Source: Oscheius onirici
Lineage: Eukaryota; Nematoda; Chromadorea; Rhabditida; Rhabditidae
NCBI GenBank assembly: GCA_932521025.1
Contig: OW051471.1
Location: 7,006,001-7,070,000, forward strand
Length of the DNA: 64,000 nt
Reading direction: 5' to 3'
Shown here: one piece after another, positions 23,455 to 35,343 of the stretch
How positions within the stretch are numbered: position 1 is the first letter of the stretch
Layout: each line of letters starts with the position of its first letter
The notes under the pieces: model-generated
What the model was told of the DNA's origin: nothing
Database searches by the model: none
The model's input: the letters and a program-made list of their open reading frames with translations, nothing else
Translations under genes and position numbers: made by a program

Positions 23455-23823
23455 CAGGGATGGCAAACCTGGTCGGCCAGGTTATGTTGTAAACAGCGCG
23501 CCAAACCTGGCCAGGTTGGGTCAGGTTTGGAGGATCGCGGCGGGACCCTCGCTGCGGGTTACTGTAGCAAATCGATAAAACTTCATTTTTCTTGTAGATT
23601 CTTGTACTAGATGTTATTTTTTCGTTGCAACACAATATAAAGTCACCAACAACGACAATAAAATAAGAAAACTACAGTAAAAATGAATTTTATCGATTTG
23701 ATACAGTAACCCGCAGCGAGGGTCCCGCTGCGATCCTAGCCGAACCTGGCTAGGTTGGGTTGGCGCGCTGTTTACAACCTAACCTGGCCGACCAGGCGAG
23801 GTTGGCGCCGTTTGCCATCCCTG
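23455..23823. mobile_element. 369-bp hAT MITE nested inside the larger element
   Basis: The element starts CAGGGATGGCAAAC and ends GTTTGCCATCCCTG, a perfect terminal inverted repeat of the common hAT type. Long imperfect palindromic arms follow (CCTGGTCGGCCAGG; TTACTGTAGCAAATCGATAAA against ATTTTATCGATTTGATACAGTAA). It is flanked by CCCGCGG on both sides (23448-23454 and 23824-23830), a 7-bp and probably originally 8-bp target duplication. Confidence 0.85.
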
Positions 23824-23876
23824 CCCGCGGGAATAAAAGCGAGCACGGGATTCCCTCCCGCGGGACGCGGGAAATT

Positions 23877-24361
23877 CAGGCTTGTTGATTTGCTGTGCCG
23901 CGCCGCCCCGCAGAATTCAGCGCTCCGGTCTAGGGGCGCGCTGCAGGATTCAGCGCCGGCCACAGAGGAATTGAGAAACAAAATACGTTTTTGCATTTTT
24001 ACGTGCTTTTTACTCATTTTTTCGACTTCTAGGTCGTTTTAATCGATTCAGCGTGGAAAAATACACTAGAAAGGTCTCCTCCGGCAGAAAATTGAAGAGA
24101 AACCTCTTAGAAAGAGGCAAAATGATTGAAAAACTGTATTCTTCCACTTCTCCATGTTTTCTCCTCAAATTTATACCTTTCTAGGGTATTTCTTCACGCT
24201 GAATCGATTAAAACGACCTAGAAGTCGAAAAAATGAGTATAAAGCACGTAAAAATGCAAAAATCTATTTTATTTTTCAATATCTCTGCGGTGCGGCGCGC
24301 CCCTGTGGACAGCGCTGAAAAGCGCGGCGCGGCGCTGCGCCGCAAAATCAACAAGCCCGGG
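23877..24361. repeat. Long foldback repeat with GC-rich outer and AT-rich inner arms
   Basis: The left arm (about 23877-24057) and right arm (about 24190-24361) are reverse complements. The outer part (CAGGCTTGTTGATT; GGCGCGC) is GC-rich. The inner part (TTTTTGCATTTTTACGTGCT; TTTCGACTTCTAGGTCGTTT; AATCGATTCAGCGTG) is nearly perfect. The 130-nt centre is unique. This is either part of the outer hAT element or a third insertion. Confidence 0.75.
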
Positions 24362-24601
24362 TAAATTTGTTTGAGACCGAACATTCCCGCGGGAATTTTT
24401 TTGATCATTCCCGCACATCTCTAGTCTGTACTGCCGACTAGGCACAATTTGACGTTTTTGGAACTTCCGCTCTTAATAGAAAGACGCTCGTCCTTAGAAA
24501 CTGTGAAACGGGATAAGGTTTAGGGCAAGATAGAAAGAAAGAAGATAAGACAGACTTTTACTTTCTTCACAATACAGTTATTATGACAGAAATAGTAACA
24601 A

Positions 24602-24832
24602 AAATGGCCTATGAAACTTCTCTGGGCCGAGAAAATCTCTCTAATGGATCCGAACAGATGGACCAAGATAGTCTCTGATTTGATCCCATTTGAAGGCAGA
24701 AGACATAGAGGAGGGTCAAGAAGACTATGGAGCGACGATGTTCAGAGACTGGCCGGGCTTTTGTGGCATTAGAAGACATCAATCGGATGGCAAGATATCC
24801 GAAATAAACTTGCCAGGGGCTTGATAATGTAA
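24602..24832 (+). mobile_element. 3' remnant of a non-LTR (LINE-type) retrotransposon
   Basis: The frame reads KWPMKLLWAEKISL, MDPNRWTKIVSDLIPFEGRR, HRGGSRRLWSDDVQRLAG, then after an internal TAG, IGWQDIRNKLARGL. This is the C-terminal end typical of endonuclease-reverse transcriptase ORFs of animal non-LTR elements (RWT...RGRP..W.DD, then a Trp-containing helix). It is followed by a TAAATTGTAAATTGTAAAT tail. The copy is 5'-truncated and dead. Confidence 0.7.
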
Positions 24833-24952
24833 ATAAATTGTAAATTGTAAATATATATCACAATCAGCTGCTCCCTAGGAGCTTTTAAAAATTTCCGCCA
24901 CCCATGTTTCAGGGGGGCAGCGTGGGTAATTGGGAAATCAACCACCAGTAAA

Positions 24953-25010
24953 CGCACCTCAGCAAAGCTTCACGGGCCACGTTATCGCCTCTGCGCAAAG
25001 CTGAGGTGCG
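24953..25010. repeat. Short inverted repeat (hairpin)
   Basis: CGCACCTCAGC at 24953 is mirrored by GCTGAGGTGCG ending at 25010 with a loop of about 36 nt. There is no coding content. It could be a small transposon relic. Confidence 0.4.
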
Positions 25011-25306
25011 GTCGCTCAGTCGCGTCCAGATAGAGTAAATAGCGGCGACAGTTCTGACGTCAGAAAAAACGCTTTTCGAAAAGAGGAAAGCGAGTGCGTC
25101 GGAGAATTTCGTATGAATCCACTCTTAGCCTGATAGAAAAATAACATCATGTTATCTCGGATATAAGCAGAAATTTGGAAAGAGGGTAAAATGAATTTTC
25201 ATTTTTAACAGAAGCGTCCAGTAGCTTTTAAATTAGCAACATGACCGGTTCAAGTACTTTGAAACCAGGTAAAAGGGAGAGGAATATGGCGTCGGACACA
25301 AGCGAA

Positions 25307-26934
<1,628 letters not shown>

Positions 26935-27126
26935 TTCTGCAAAAATTCACTTTTAGACACTCGCAGTATCTAATTGTAAGAGCAACAGAGGTAAACATTG
27001 GTGAACACAACCAGAAGAAACGCCGAAAAATATGTGAATAGGAAATTTAATTGTACCTGTTTACACGCAACCCGTAACGTATATAAAACCGGTAAAAGTC
27101 ACAGAAAATTACAAGAAATATGTAGA

Positions 27127-30100
27127 TCAATGGGATTGACAATAAGCATTCAAAAGGCTGAAATACCGGTTATAGATAGCCGCAAAAGGGGGATTTTCCT
27201 CGATAGGATCTTTCACAGTAACCGGTGATAGTTGAGGGCTCTGCTCGCCGAGTCCATTGGTTAATTCTTCGTCCTCATCTGTAGATTTTCTCTAAGTAAT
27301 TCAAAATAAACAGACACAAACAGCGAAACTTACAGAAAGCGGCTCATTCATACCAGTCAAGGTTTCTGACGTTTTCCGTCCTTTTTCAGCATAATTTTCG
27401 ATTTCTTCCAGCGTTTCCTTGCTATAAATTTCCTCTGGAGCAGTTTCATAGTTGGAAGCATCCTCATCAGCTTCGGCACTAATTTGCAGAGCTTGCAAAG
27501 CATCTTCTAAGAAGTTGATGCTGAACAATGATACTTACTGTGAACTAGGGTAAGAAGGACTTACTCTGTGCCGACACTCTGGTCACTAATAATGCCCATT
27601 GAGATCTGTATGTCTTTAGCGAAATTAGCCTCGAGGTTATTGACCCAGTCGGCGTAATAGCTAACGCGTTCCTTCCAAATAGCCGGTGAGTCTCGAACGG
27701 GAACAACCGATCCCAGGTTATTCGGCGGAGCCAATTTGAACTCTTCGAAATCTTGTCGAATTTGGTCACAGAAATCGTCCCAGGACTTGGCCTCAATGGT
27801 TGGTATTTTGATTGTGCGAGAAGATGAAATCAGTTCATCCTTCTTGGCGGCTTCTTCTCGCTGTTTCATCACCTACATTAGTATCTCAAGCAAACCTTCA
27901 AGCAAAGAAAATACCTTAATTCTAGCTTGTTTTTCCGCGTCGCGTTGTTTTCTGATTCGTTCAGTCATCGAACATCGCATGGATGGATCCATCACCCACG
28001 GATCCTCCTTAGTATTCCATTTGTTAGTTGTATACTCGAGCCACTTCTAAGATTAGAAATATTTCCGAAATTGAAGAACACAACCTCTCGTGGCCAATCC
28101 TGCTGAATTTTGATCATGTCCTCCCGCGGATATGCATGATCAGGCATTCGAATGAGAGACACTTCTTTGCCCTCCAAGTTGTTTCCGATCACAATAACTG
28201 GCTCGTCAACAATCTTCGGATTCTCGTTTTCCTTGTTTGGATGAGAGCTATCCGGAGAAGGAGGAAGAAGTTCATCGAGCAAAGCATCAAATCTGAAGGC
28301 AAACAGTTTATTAAAGCATCGAGGACCAGGCTTACTTGTCTTGGATCCTCTGTTCCGGCTGCACAAATGGCTCATCGTTCAAATTGAACTTGGTTTTGGC
28401 GAGATCTAGCCAGTGCTCTTCGGACAAAGAATCTCTTACAGCCAGCAGCTCTCCACGCAAGTAGAATTTTTTCTTTGCTTTCTCGCGTGAAGGAACAAAT
28501 CTGAAAGCAGAAAGTTTCAAAGGCTGGAATAGAACACTACTTGAAGACCTTTTCCTCCGGTTTCTTTTCCTTTGGAGCAAATGGAGCAATTTTTACCGCT
28601 TTCATTTGAGCCGCGAGATGGTCAATTTCATCGGAATAACTAACTATTGTGACCTAAAATTGGCCTTTCAATTTGGGTTAGAAACACGCTGGGACCTGTA
28701 AATCAAGTAGCCTCTTTTGAAATTGAGCAGACAACGGTGGGAGATTTTTGTTCAAGCTGCAAATTTCTTCACGATCGTAACAGCTGCTTCCTCCTTTTAC
28801 AACATCAAAGTCTTCAAAAACTTGGACATCCGTTGCGTGTGGCATGACGGAAACTGGCCGAACCTTGGCCACAGGCTTGACTATGCGTTTACTGCTCTGA
28901 AACATGGAAAACTTTAAAGTGATGAAACGAAAATACCAGGAAATCGACACAAGAATCATAATATTCGGCATTTGATGTCAAGTCGGAGGGAATATTGTTG
29001 CGTTCCAGCACTTTTACTTTGATTCCTCCATTTGAGACGATGGCGTTGAAAGCAGCGACGGAACGCCCGTCTTCCAGCAGCGATATCGAGGCACCTTGTC
29101 CGCCGAATCGAGCGGCTCTTCCGATTCTATGAAAATAGGTCTCTGCATCAATGGCAGACCCAACATTGACGACCAAATTGATGTTGGTGGCGTCCACACC
29201 TCGAGCAGTCTGACAATGAGAAATTTGTAAGTCTTGAAAACAGTCGCTCACCAAATCTGTGGAGACCAAAATTTTGATTTTGTTAGTTTTCAGGAGCTCA
29301 ATAATCTTCTCTCGTTCCGGCTGGGTCATTTTTGACGAAATATATCCTACATCAAAGCCGGAATCAGTTAGTTTCGAACAAATTGGCTCGCACCTGCAAA
29401 TAACTGATGAGAAAAGGACATGAAGAGGAACCTACTCAATAAATGTATTGCAGAAGACTAGTGCTTGCGTGAAGGCGACGGTCTCAAAGATCTTGACGGC
29501 TGATTCCAAGGCTGTAGTACCGAATACTATGCTCATATACTGCTTGATTCCGACCAGTTGTACGTCATCTAAAACCATTAAGATGAAAATAGTACGTGTG
29601 ACTGAATCGTTTTGATAGATAAGCAGAAACAGTGCAATGCATGAGAGCTACTTAGGGCAGCAACGATTACTGCTGTAGGAGGAAAGTATACTAACCTGCA
29701 TTGAGCCTGATCAGCGTGGCATTCTTCATATATCTGCCAAGCGTATCGTCAAGGTTGCGCGGATACGTCGCTGAAAACACGGCAACTTGACGTGAAGAAG
29801 GAAGATTTGAGAAAATGAAGCTGAAGACAATTTTGGGTTATGAAGGTAAGCTTCGAACTTGATGTCTTTTTGAAAATCCTCGTCCATGAGCTTATCTGCT
29901 TCATCCAGCACGAACAGCTCAACAGAATCCAATTTCAGGTCACCTTCTTGGAGAAGTTGACAAATTCTGCCCGTTGTTCCAATCACAATATGTTGTCCTT
30001 TCTTCAAAGCCTGACGATCAGCAAACAATGGATTTCCACCAACAAGAACACTGAAAACCATCGATAAAAGAGTTAGCCGCAAGGACTTACTGTGTTCGAC

Positions 30101-30487
30101 AACCTTGCGGCTGTAATTTCTTGATCGTATCTCTAATTTGAATAGCAATCTCTCGTGTTGGTGCGATCAGCAGACGTTGAGGCGAGTTTACTCGAGTGTT
30201 CAGATTTTCAACAGCCATTACGGAGAAGACGAGCGTCTTTCCGGTGCCAGATTTGGCTTGCACGAGCAGATCTGAACGACAAATGCATGATTAACAAGAA
30301 ATTTACCAAATCCACTAAGTGCCGCGGGTATGGCTTTTTCCTGAACGGGTGAAGGGTATTTGAAGCCGTGGTTGGCCATCTTGTTCACGACAGATGGAGA
30401 AATCATCAGAGATTGGAACAGCGCTGTTGAGCGTACATCCTCGGTACGCGAACTGTTGCCTAGCTCTATTACTTCGCTGAACTGCAT
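27127..30487 (-). CDS. mel-46: DEAD-box RNA helicase DDX20/Gemin3 (MEL-46)
   Basis: The helicase core starts at [10 protein letters not shown] (ATG 30487). It shows [14 protein letters not shown] and [13 protein letters not shown] (Q motif), QAKSGTGKT (I), [10 protein letters not shown] (Ia), TTGRI (Ib), LDEADKL (II), SATYP (III), [13 protein letters not shown] (V) and [12 protein letters not shown] (VI). QAKSGTGKT with PTREIA is typical of DDX20/Gemin3, the SMN-complex helicase for snRNP assembly; C. elegans MEL-46 is the homologue. A long C-terminal region continues in frame through further exons: a charged part ([16 protein letters not shown]), [13 protein letters not shown], a basic coiled part ([18 protein letters not shown]) and an acidic/Ser region. 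It ends [15 protein letters not shown] at TGA 27127-27129. The acceptor TTTCAG lies 6 nt before the start ATG. Confidence 0.9.
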
Positions 30488-30867
30488 CCTGCCCTGAAAT
30501 TTCTGGTCAGCTGTAAACAATAAAAGCAAACCACTGCAAATAGGGCTGTTTACGGTTCAGTTGATGCAATTTGGCTCTGATTGGTTTTATCTGAACTTAT
30601 AAATTGTTCTACATGAAAAAGATCGAAACAAAGTGAGAACCGGTGCTCGTAAACAAGGAAAACGAAATCTTTGAAATTTCTGAAATTAAAGGACTGTGTC
30701 GGGTTACGATAGTCTTTCTTTAGCGGGTCGATTCGGCGCCATTTGAAATTAATTTTGCTCCACTCGATTTCCGCAACTTTTTGAACTTTTTGTGTTGTTT
30801 TGACCATTTTTCTTGTTTTTTTTTTCTATACAATATCACCTACTTCAGGCCATCTCCTGCCGAAATT
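30488..30867. promoter_or_regulatory. Divergent promoter between DDX20 and Bora
   Basis: The two genes are transcribed outward from this 380-bp gap, so it should contain both promoters. GATTCGGCGCCATTTGAAAT near 30728 resembles an E2F-type site (GGCGCC); this is a weak motif match only. A splice acceptor lies just before the DDX20 ATG, and TTCAG stands 20 nt before the Bora ATG. Confidence 0.5.
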
Positions 30868-31709
30868 ATGGAGAAACCAAAAAAGAACCCATTCGAAAAT
30901 AGGCTACTGGAAAACATCCAGTCAACAATTTTGAGCCCTAATTTGATGAAAATACTCCCGAGTCCAAAAGAAAAGCCCTGGTCCATTGAGCACACTTCCA
31001 CCTTGTGTCCTGCGAACATTACGGACGAGGAGATTCGCCTGAGCCGATCAATTTCGTAATTTTTTGAAATAATTTGCAAATTTTGTTTATTTTAGTGATC
31101 CAGAATTTGAAGAAGAGGTAAATGAAAGACTAGAAATCTACTGGAGAAGTGGAGTAGGCTATGTTCCGTCCCCAGATGGCCCTCGTCCGATTGTACTCGA
31201 AAGTCCCGTCATCAGCTGCCGAAGCGGCAGCAATTCGACTCCTATGCTCACTACAACCCGGAAACGGTATGAATCACCTGCAGCTCGTCCAGTCTTTGAC
31301 AGAAAGCGATTCGTGACTATGCGAAATGTCAAATCGCAAACAGACGTTTCTATCCCAGCAAATCTTGATTTCGATTTCGCTAAAGTTATAGGTAGAGCTC
31401 TTCTTTCAATGTTTTCAATTTGCATTTGCAGGAGAACATTTTTGTCACAAAGAAAATGACAAGGATGATGATGATGAGGAAGCAGAGTTCAACGTTAGCC
31501 TCAATAGTTCGATACCTCGTCGCCTGATATTCCAAGACGAATCATTCGCTGAAAGCTCTTTCAACAAAGAAGAGGTACATTGCATTACAATTAAGACTTG
31601 AAGTTTATAGGATACTAGCAGCGATAGGATGCACGATCTAGATGGCTCCGCCAGTTGTTGTCCCGAACTCGGTCTTGATCTCGATCTTTCCCCCATTCGA
31701 GCCGAATGA
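30868..31709 (+). CDS. spat-1: Bora/SPAT-1, activator of Polo-like kinase via Aurora A
   Basis: The N-terminal Bora signature is clear: MEKPKKNPFENRLLENIQST then ILSPNLMKILPSP, followed by WSIEHTSTLCPANI and DPEFEEEVNERLE. These are the conserved blocks used for Aurora A/PLK-1 activation and carry SP sites (LSPN, LPSP, PSPDGP) for CDK phosphorylation. The rest is low-complexity, with an acidic run (KDDDDEEAEF) and an end of LDLDLSPIRAE-stop. Exons are separated by short introns, with TTTTAG, TTGCAG and TTATAG acceptors. Bora promotes mitotic entry and, in C. elegans, cell-cycle asynchrony in the early embryo. TRMT112 follows 243 nt downstream on the same strand. Confidence 0.85.
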
Positions 31710-31952
31710 TTCCCCTAAACAATTCAGCCTTAAAGTTTTGTAGATTTTCCTTTATCATATCAGTCTCGGGTATTTATGGTCTTTCTTGTTTGTGAATGAC
31801 TTTGTAAGTTTATTCCCCAACCATACGTGTTCGTCTTCCATTTCTGAAGCAAGAAGTAGTCTTTTCTTTGATTATTCTTTCGCATGTATGGCGATGATAT
31901 CGCTTATTACTTTTTTTTTCACTTCGAATTCGCTGAAACTATTGTTTTTAGG

Positions 31953-32529
31953 ATGAAGCTTCTCACCCACAACTTCTTGTCTTCCAAGTTTTTGAAGGTC
32001 TGTTGTTTTATCTTTTTGCATTTGTTTTTGCTGTCCTAAAAAGCCTCGGATCAGAACTCGGTTTATATCTTTTTTTTTTCAGGGAGCAACAGCAGGATAT
32101 CCGCTGAAAATACACTGTACGAAGAAGGAAGCGTCTAGTTCGGAATATGATGACGACATTTTGGTCAACGCTGTCAAGAAGGTGTCGCTTCCCTTTCTCA
32201 ATTTTATGCAGAGCGCTCATTTTCGTAAACCACTGTAACCATCTTTTTTCAGATTGAATATTCTGCTCTCCGCGACGCTGCCATTGCTATTGGTGAAGGA
32301 AACTCCTTGCCAGATAAGCTTCCTGAGACTGATATCAAGAAATGGCCCCAAGATTTGAAGACCGAAGTAATTTTCCGTTATTATCTCATCCTATTTATTT
32401 TTTCAGCTCCATCGAATTCTCTTCTGCATCGAAATAATCGAGGGCGAGCTAGAATGCCCGGATACCGGCAGACGTTTCCCTGTCAAGGAAGGAATTCCCA
32501 ATATGCTCTGTTCGGAACAAGAACTCTGA
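31953..32529 (+). CDS. TRMT112: TRMT112, common activator subunit of methyltransferases
   Basis: The small zinc-binding TRM112 protein is complete. It runs MKLLTHNFLSSKFLKGATAG, YPLKIHCTKKE, a helical middle, LHRILFCIEIIEGELECPDT, GRRFPVKEGIPNMLCSEQEL-stop (TGA 32527-32529). C-x-n-C spacing with ECPDTGR and IPNML is diagnostic. It stabilises TRMT11, ALKBH8, BUD23, METTL5 and the eRF1 methyltransferase HEMK2. Three introns are visible, each closed by TTTCAG. The ATG lies one base after the acceptor TTGTTTTTAG, as expected for a trans-spliced downstream operon gene. Confidence 0.95.
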
Positions 32530-32640
32530 ACTCGAGTCTTCCACTTTTCTCATTTTCATACTTTTTAGTCTGTTGACGTTGTGTTATTTGTCCTTCTAAA
32601 CCCTTTGTTTAAAGCAGTACAAAACACAGTGCTACACATT

Positions 32641-33483
32641 TATTTCTCGAAGACGCGGTTTTTGTGTGCTTCGATGAGGTCCATCGAGATGAGCATAGCA
32701 GGTTTCTCGCCATTCGGAAGCCACGGGTTGCCGTCGAAGTCCTTGTAGATCTCTTCGGGAATTCTCTCTAGCATCTTGTAGTTCAGCTTGGCCATGTTCC
32801 TCAGATTGGCCTCTCCGGTGGTGATGCCGACGCTGTACTGGATTCCCTGACGCGAGGCAGCTTCAGCAGTCAGTTTCATGACGAGAGGATAGATGGTGCT
32901 GTTGACCTTCTGACGACGCAGAACGGACGGAGTATAGGCGAGCTTATTGTGAAGGTACCGATCGACACCGAGGATCTCGAAATGACGCTCTTCGCCGAAT
33001 CCGAGCACAGCTCCCACGAGATTTAACGGATCCTTCGGATTGCTCGGCTCGACCGAGAGACGAGGACGCGGATCTTGGATGGGGTCCTTGTAGACGACGT
33101 CCTGTAGAGCCAAACTGACAATCTCGTCGTCCTTGTTTAGAGCGAAGTAGCTGAACGGATAGCGGGTCACGTTGAAGAGAAACGGCCAGGAGAATTCCGG
33201 AAGAGCCACTTTCATGCCAGCTCCTTGAGCCGTAGGTTCGCTCTTGATGAAGTCTTTGAGGGCCGGAATGAGCAGCGGAACATGCTGAGGGCGGGCACGA
33301 ATCAGCTTGAAGTTCCCGAAGTCGTGGACGATATCTGCAATTGGAGTTTGGACAGAGACGTTTGAACATGCCTTCTTTGATGACGTAGTTGCGAAGATTC
33401 TTGATCGGACGAGGATACGTCTCCCGTTTGTTCGGAGTGGACGAGAAGAGGCGAGTGGAGATCGACTGCAGACGGAAGCGCAT
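32641..33483 (-). CDS. Putative mitochondrial GNAT-like N-acetyltransferase
   Basis: The ATG at 33483 gives MRFRLQSISTRLFSSTPNKR, an amphipathic Arg/Ser N-terminus like a mitochondrial presequence (an upstream in-frame ATG exists at 33537). The body reads NFKLIRARPQHVPLLIPALK, DFIKSEPTAQ, VSLALQDVVY, IYPLVMKLTAEAASRQGIQY and GITTGEANLRNMAKL. This layout, with an acceptor-side EP motif, central strand and late AxxxNxxM helix, is like nematode GNAT-fold proteins. The classic acetyl-CoA R/QxxGxG/A loop is not obvious, so activity is inferred only. Joining the N-terminal and main frames needs an exceptionally short 25-nt intron (33335-33359) or implies an indel. Confidence 0.6.
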
Positions 33484-33616
33484 CTTTGTGTTGAGTGACT
33501 CTCTGCTAGATGGAGACAACTTTGTTCGGTTTGTCATGACTTGTCCTAAGTTTTTATCTAGACAACTTTTGCTTTTTAGAATAGTTTTTGTGAGGATTAC
33601 CGATCGCGCACTATAG

Positions 33617-34099
33617 ATGCAAGACGAGACGACGTACACAAATCTTACATTTGACCAAGTTTCTTATCTTTGTAAGAAGGGAACAAACATAAATCAGTCA
33701 GTTCCTGTCACAGCCAACAATCTATTCTTTTTGAACACTTCAATACTCAGGCAGACAGATTTGCAAGAGAATCTCTACTATCTAGAGCAAATTGGTGTCT
33801 GTCGCGGACTCACAATCAGTTTGTTTGGGGGATCTCCATGGCCGCCACGGGATTTGTCGCGACAAGTTAGACATTGTCCGGAGTCACTTTTGAACGTGGA
33901 ATTGAAACGAGAAAGTCGACAAGAATTACGATATGTCCGTAGATTAGTCCAGTTGGATGGGAATCCAGAACGCGGACATATTTTCTGTGTATTTGAGAGC
34001 CGCAGACGCCAATGCTTAGCTATTATAACTTTCAACCAAAATTATCGGCGAAAGCCGTCGCAGATGGCGGGTTTTTTTATCGAAAGTGAAATCGAATGA
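33617..34099 (+). CDS. Hypothetical intronless 160-residue protein
   Basis: A single uninterrupted frame from ATG 33617, divergent from the GNAT-like gene (134 bp away). It is hydrophilic and Arg/Gln-rich (RQVRHCPESLL, RRLVQLDGNPERGH) with a beta-like end (CLAIITFNQNYRRK). There is no signal peptide, membrane segment or recognised domain. Its length without a stop and its divergent position favour a gene, but nothing else does. Confidence 0.4.
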   Translation: MQDETTYTNLTFDQVSYLCKKGTNINQSVPVTANNLFFLNTSILRQTDLQENLYYLEQIGVCRGLTISLFGGSPWPPRDLSRQVRHCPESLLNVELKRESRQELRYVRRLVQLDGNPERGHIFCVFESRRRQCLAIITFNQNYRRKPSQMAGFFIESEIE

Positions 34100-34470
34100 G
34101 CAGAATGTAGCTGCACCACGTGGCCAGTACAGAGTACAGCTCTAGTAGTCTAAACCGCGTCTGTAATCAAACTTTGTGAAATTGAAATTTTCCGATTACC
34201 TTTGGCGTAGACGACGGAAAACGTCTCTCGGCGGGAGCAGCATCTTCACAATGACCTATTTGTTGCTCCTGATAACTCTGTTGATCTCCTGCTCCTGATA
34301 ACATTGTTGATGAAAACATTCTGCTGATATTTTTTCTCTTTGCAAGAATCTACTGAATAGTCGAAGCAATGTAATGTAATAGAGAACTGGAAATATATTC
34401 AGACAAAAGATCGAAACAATATCAAAATAGCAACTATAAAAGACGTACAAACGTGTAGTCTGAACACAAG

Positions 34471-35126
34471 ATGTGGACACTGCTGGCTTTCGGCTGGACA
34501 CCTTTGCAGTTTTAGGTGGCTCACAGGTAAATACTACCTTTTCTTTCGCAAGCTACTTTTTCAGCTGGAAATCCGCTGGAAATCGCAAGCCGATTGTAGG
34601 CAGGCGGGAGGAAAGAAAGGCGGAGAGTTGGTCATAGATGCCTTTCGTGTTCTTGGATTTGACAAGGAAAATAGAATCATCGAGAATTTCCTTGTAAAAA
34701 AACAATCAAGCAGACCCATCTTTGGTTGACGGCAAAGTGGATGGCAATGTTCGTGAGACAACTGCCAACAAGAAACCAAACAGTTGGGAAGTTCTTGTCT
34801 ATGTCCGTCTGACGAAGTCCAGTGGCGATCCCGAGTGTTTCTACGGCTTCGATCCAAATGTCATGCTTTGGAGCAAAACGACTGAAGACAAGTCGGATTC
34901 CAATATCTTCTTGGACAATCCGTATCGTCTGGAAGAAATTGAAGTGACGTTGAATGGCAAGTCGATCTTCAAGTGCGAGAACAAAGACGATCAAAAATGC
35001 GAAGAGCCTCTGGGCTGGATCAGCAATCATGGAATCTTTCGAATCCACGGACCAAAAGCTTTATTCTACAACATGTATTACGACTCCTACGATTCCGGAA
35101 TTTTTAGCACACCCGAAGAGTCCTGA
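34471..35126 (+). CDS. Hypothetical protein with frame breaks (gene or recent pseudogene)
   Basis: The downstream exon (34681-35126) encodes VDGKVDGNVRETTANKK, SWEVLVYVRLTKSSGDPECF, YGFDPNVMLW and a Cys pair (FKCENKDDQKCEE), ending at TGA. The upstream part (34566-34695) reads LEIRWKSQADCRQAGGKKGG and LVIDAFRVLGFDKENRII, and only joins in frame if one A is removed from the A7 run at 34696-34702. A first exon (about 34471-34527) reads TAGFRLDTFAVLGGSQ in the matching phase but lacks an in-frame ATG. ATGTGGACACTGCTG (34471) looks like a signal-peptide start in another frame. AATAAA follows the stop by 4 nt. Confidence 0.45.
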
Positions 35127-35343
35127 GACGAATAAAAAGGTCCAATGCATTGTTTTTTTCGTGTTATTGTTATGCATTTCACAATCTTTTCCTTGTTCAG
35201 TAGAGAGAAGAAGCCAATAAATGTACTCCGTGGTCCTGAGCGGAACGAGCCGTACAAACAGCAGAACCCTGTTCCCGCCCAACCACCCCCCTTATCACAT
35301 GTTTATCAATCTTGTTCCCATTTTGACAGTGTTGTTTACAGAA

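Larger units (their letters stand above)
23183..24423. mobile_element. Non-autonomous hAT-type element (about 1.24 kb), outer layer of a nest
   Basis: The left end CAGAGATTTGCGGGAAT mirrors the right end ATTCCCGCACATCTCTA. Both ends have a second CCCGCGGG-containing repeat further in. The flanks GTCTGAAC (23175-23182) and GTCTGTAC (24424-24431) match at 7 of 8 positions, the 8-bp target duplication expected for hAT elements. There is no transposase inside. It contains two further palindromic elements. Confidence 0.75.

Noticed and set aside
28444-28480. eIF4E-binding-like motif (FYLRGELLA) in the DDX20 C-terminal region
   Set aside because: The Y-x4-L-hydrophobic pattern is too common to claim, and Gemin3 is not known for it.
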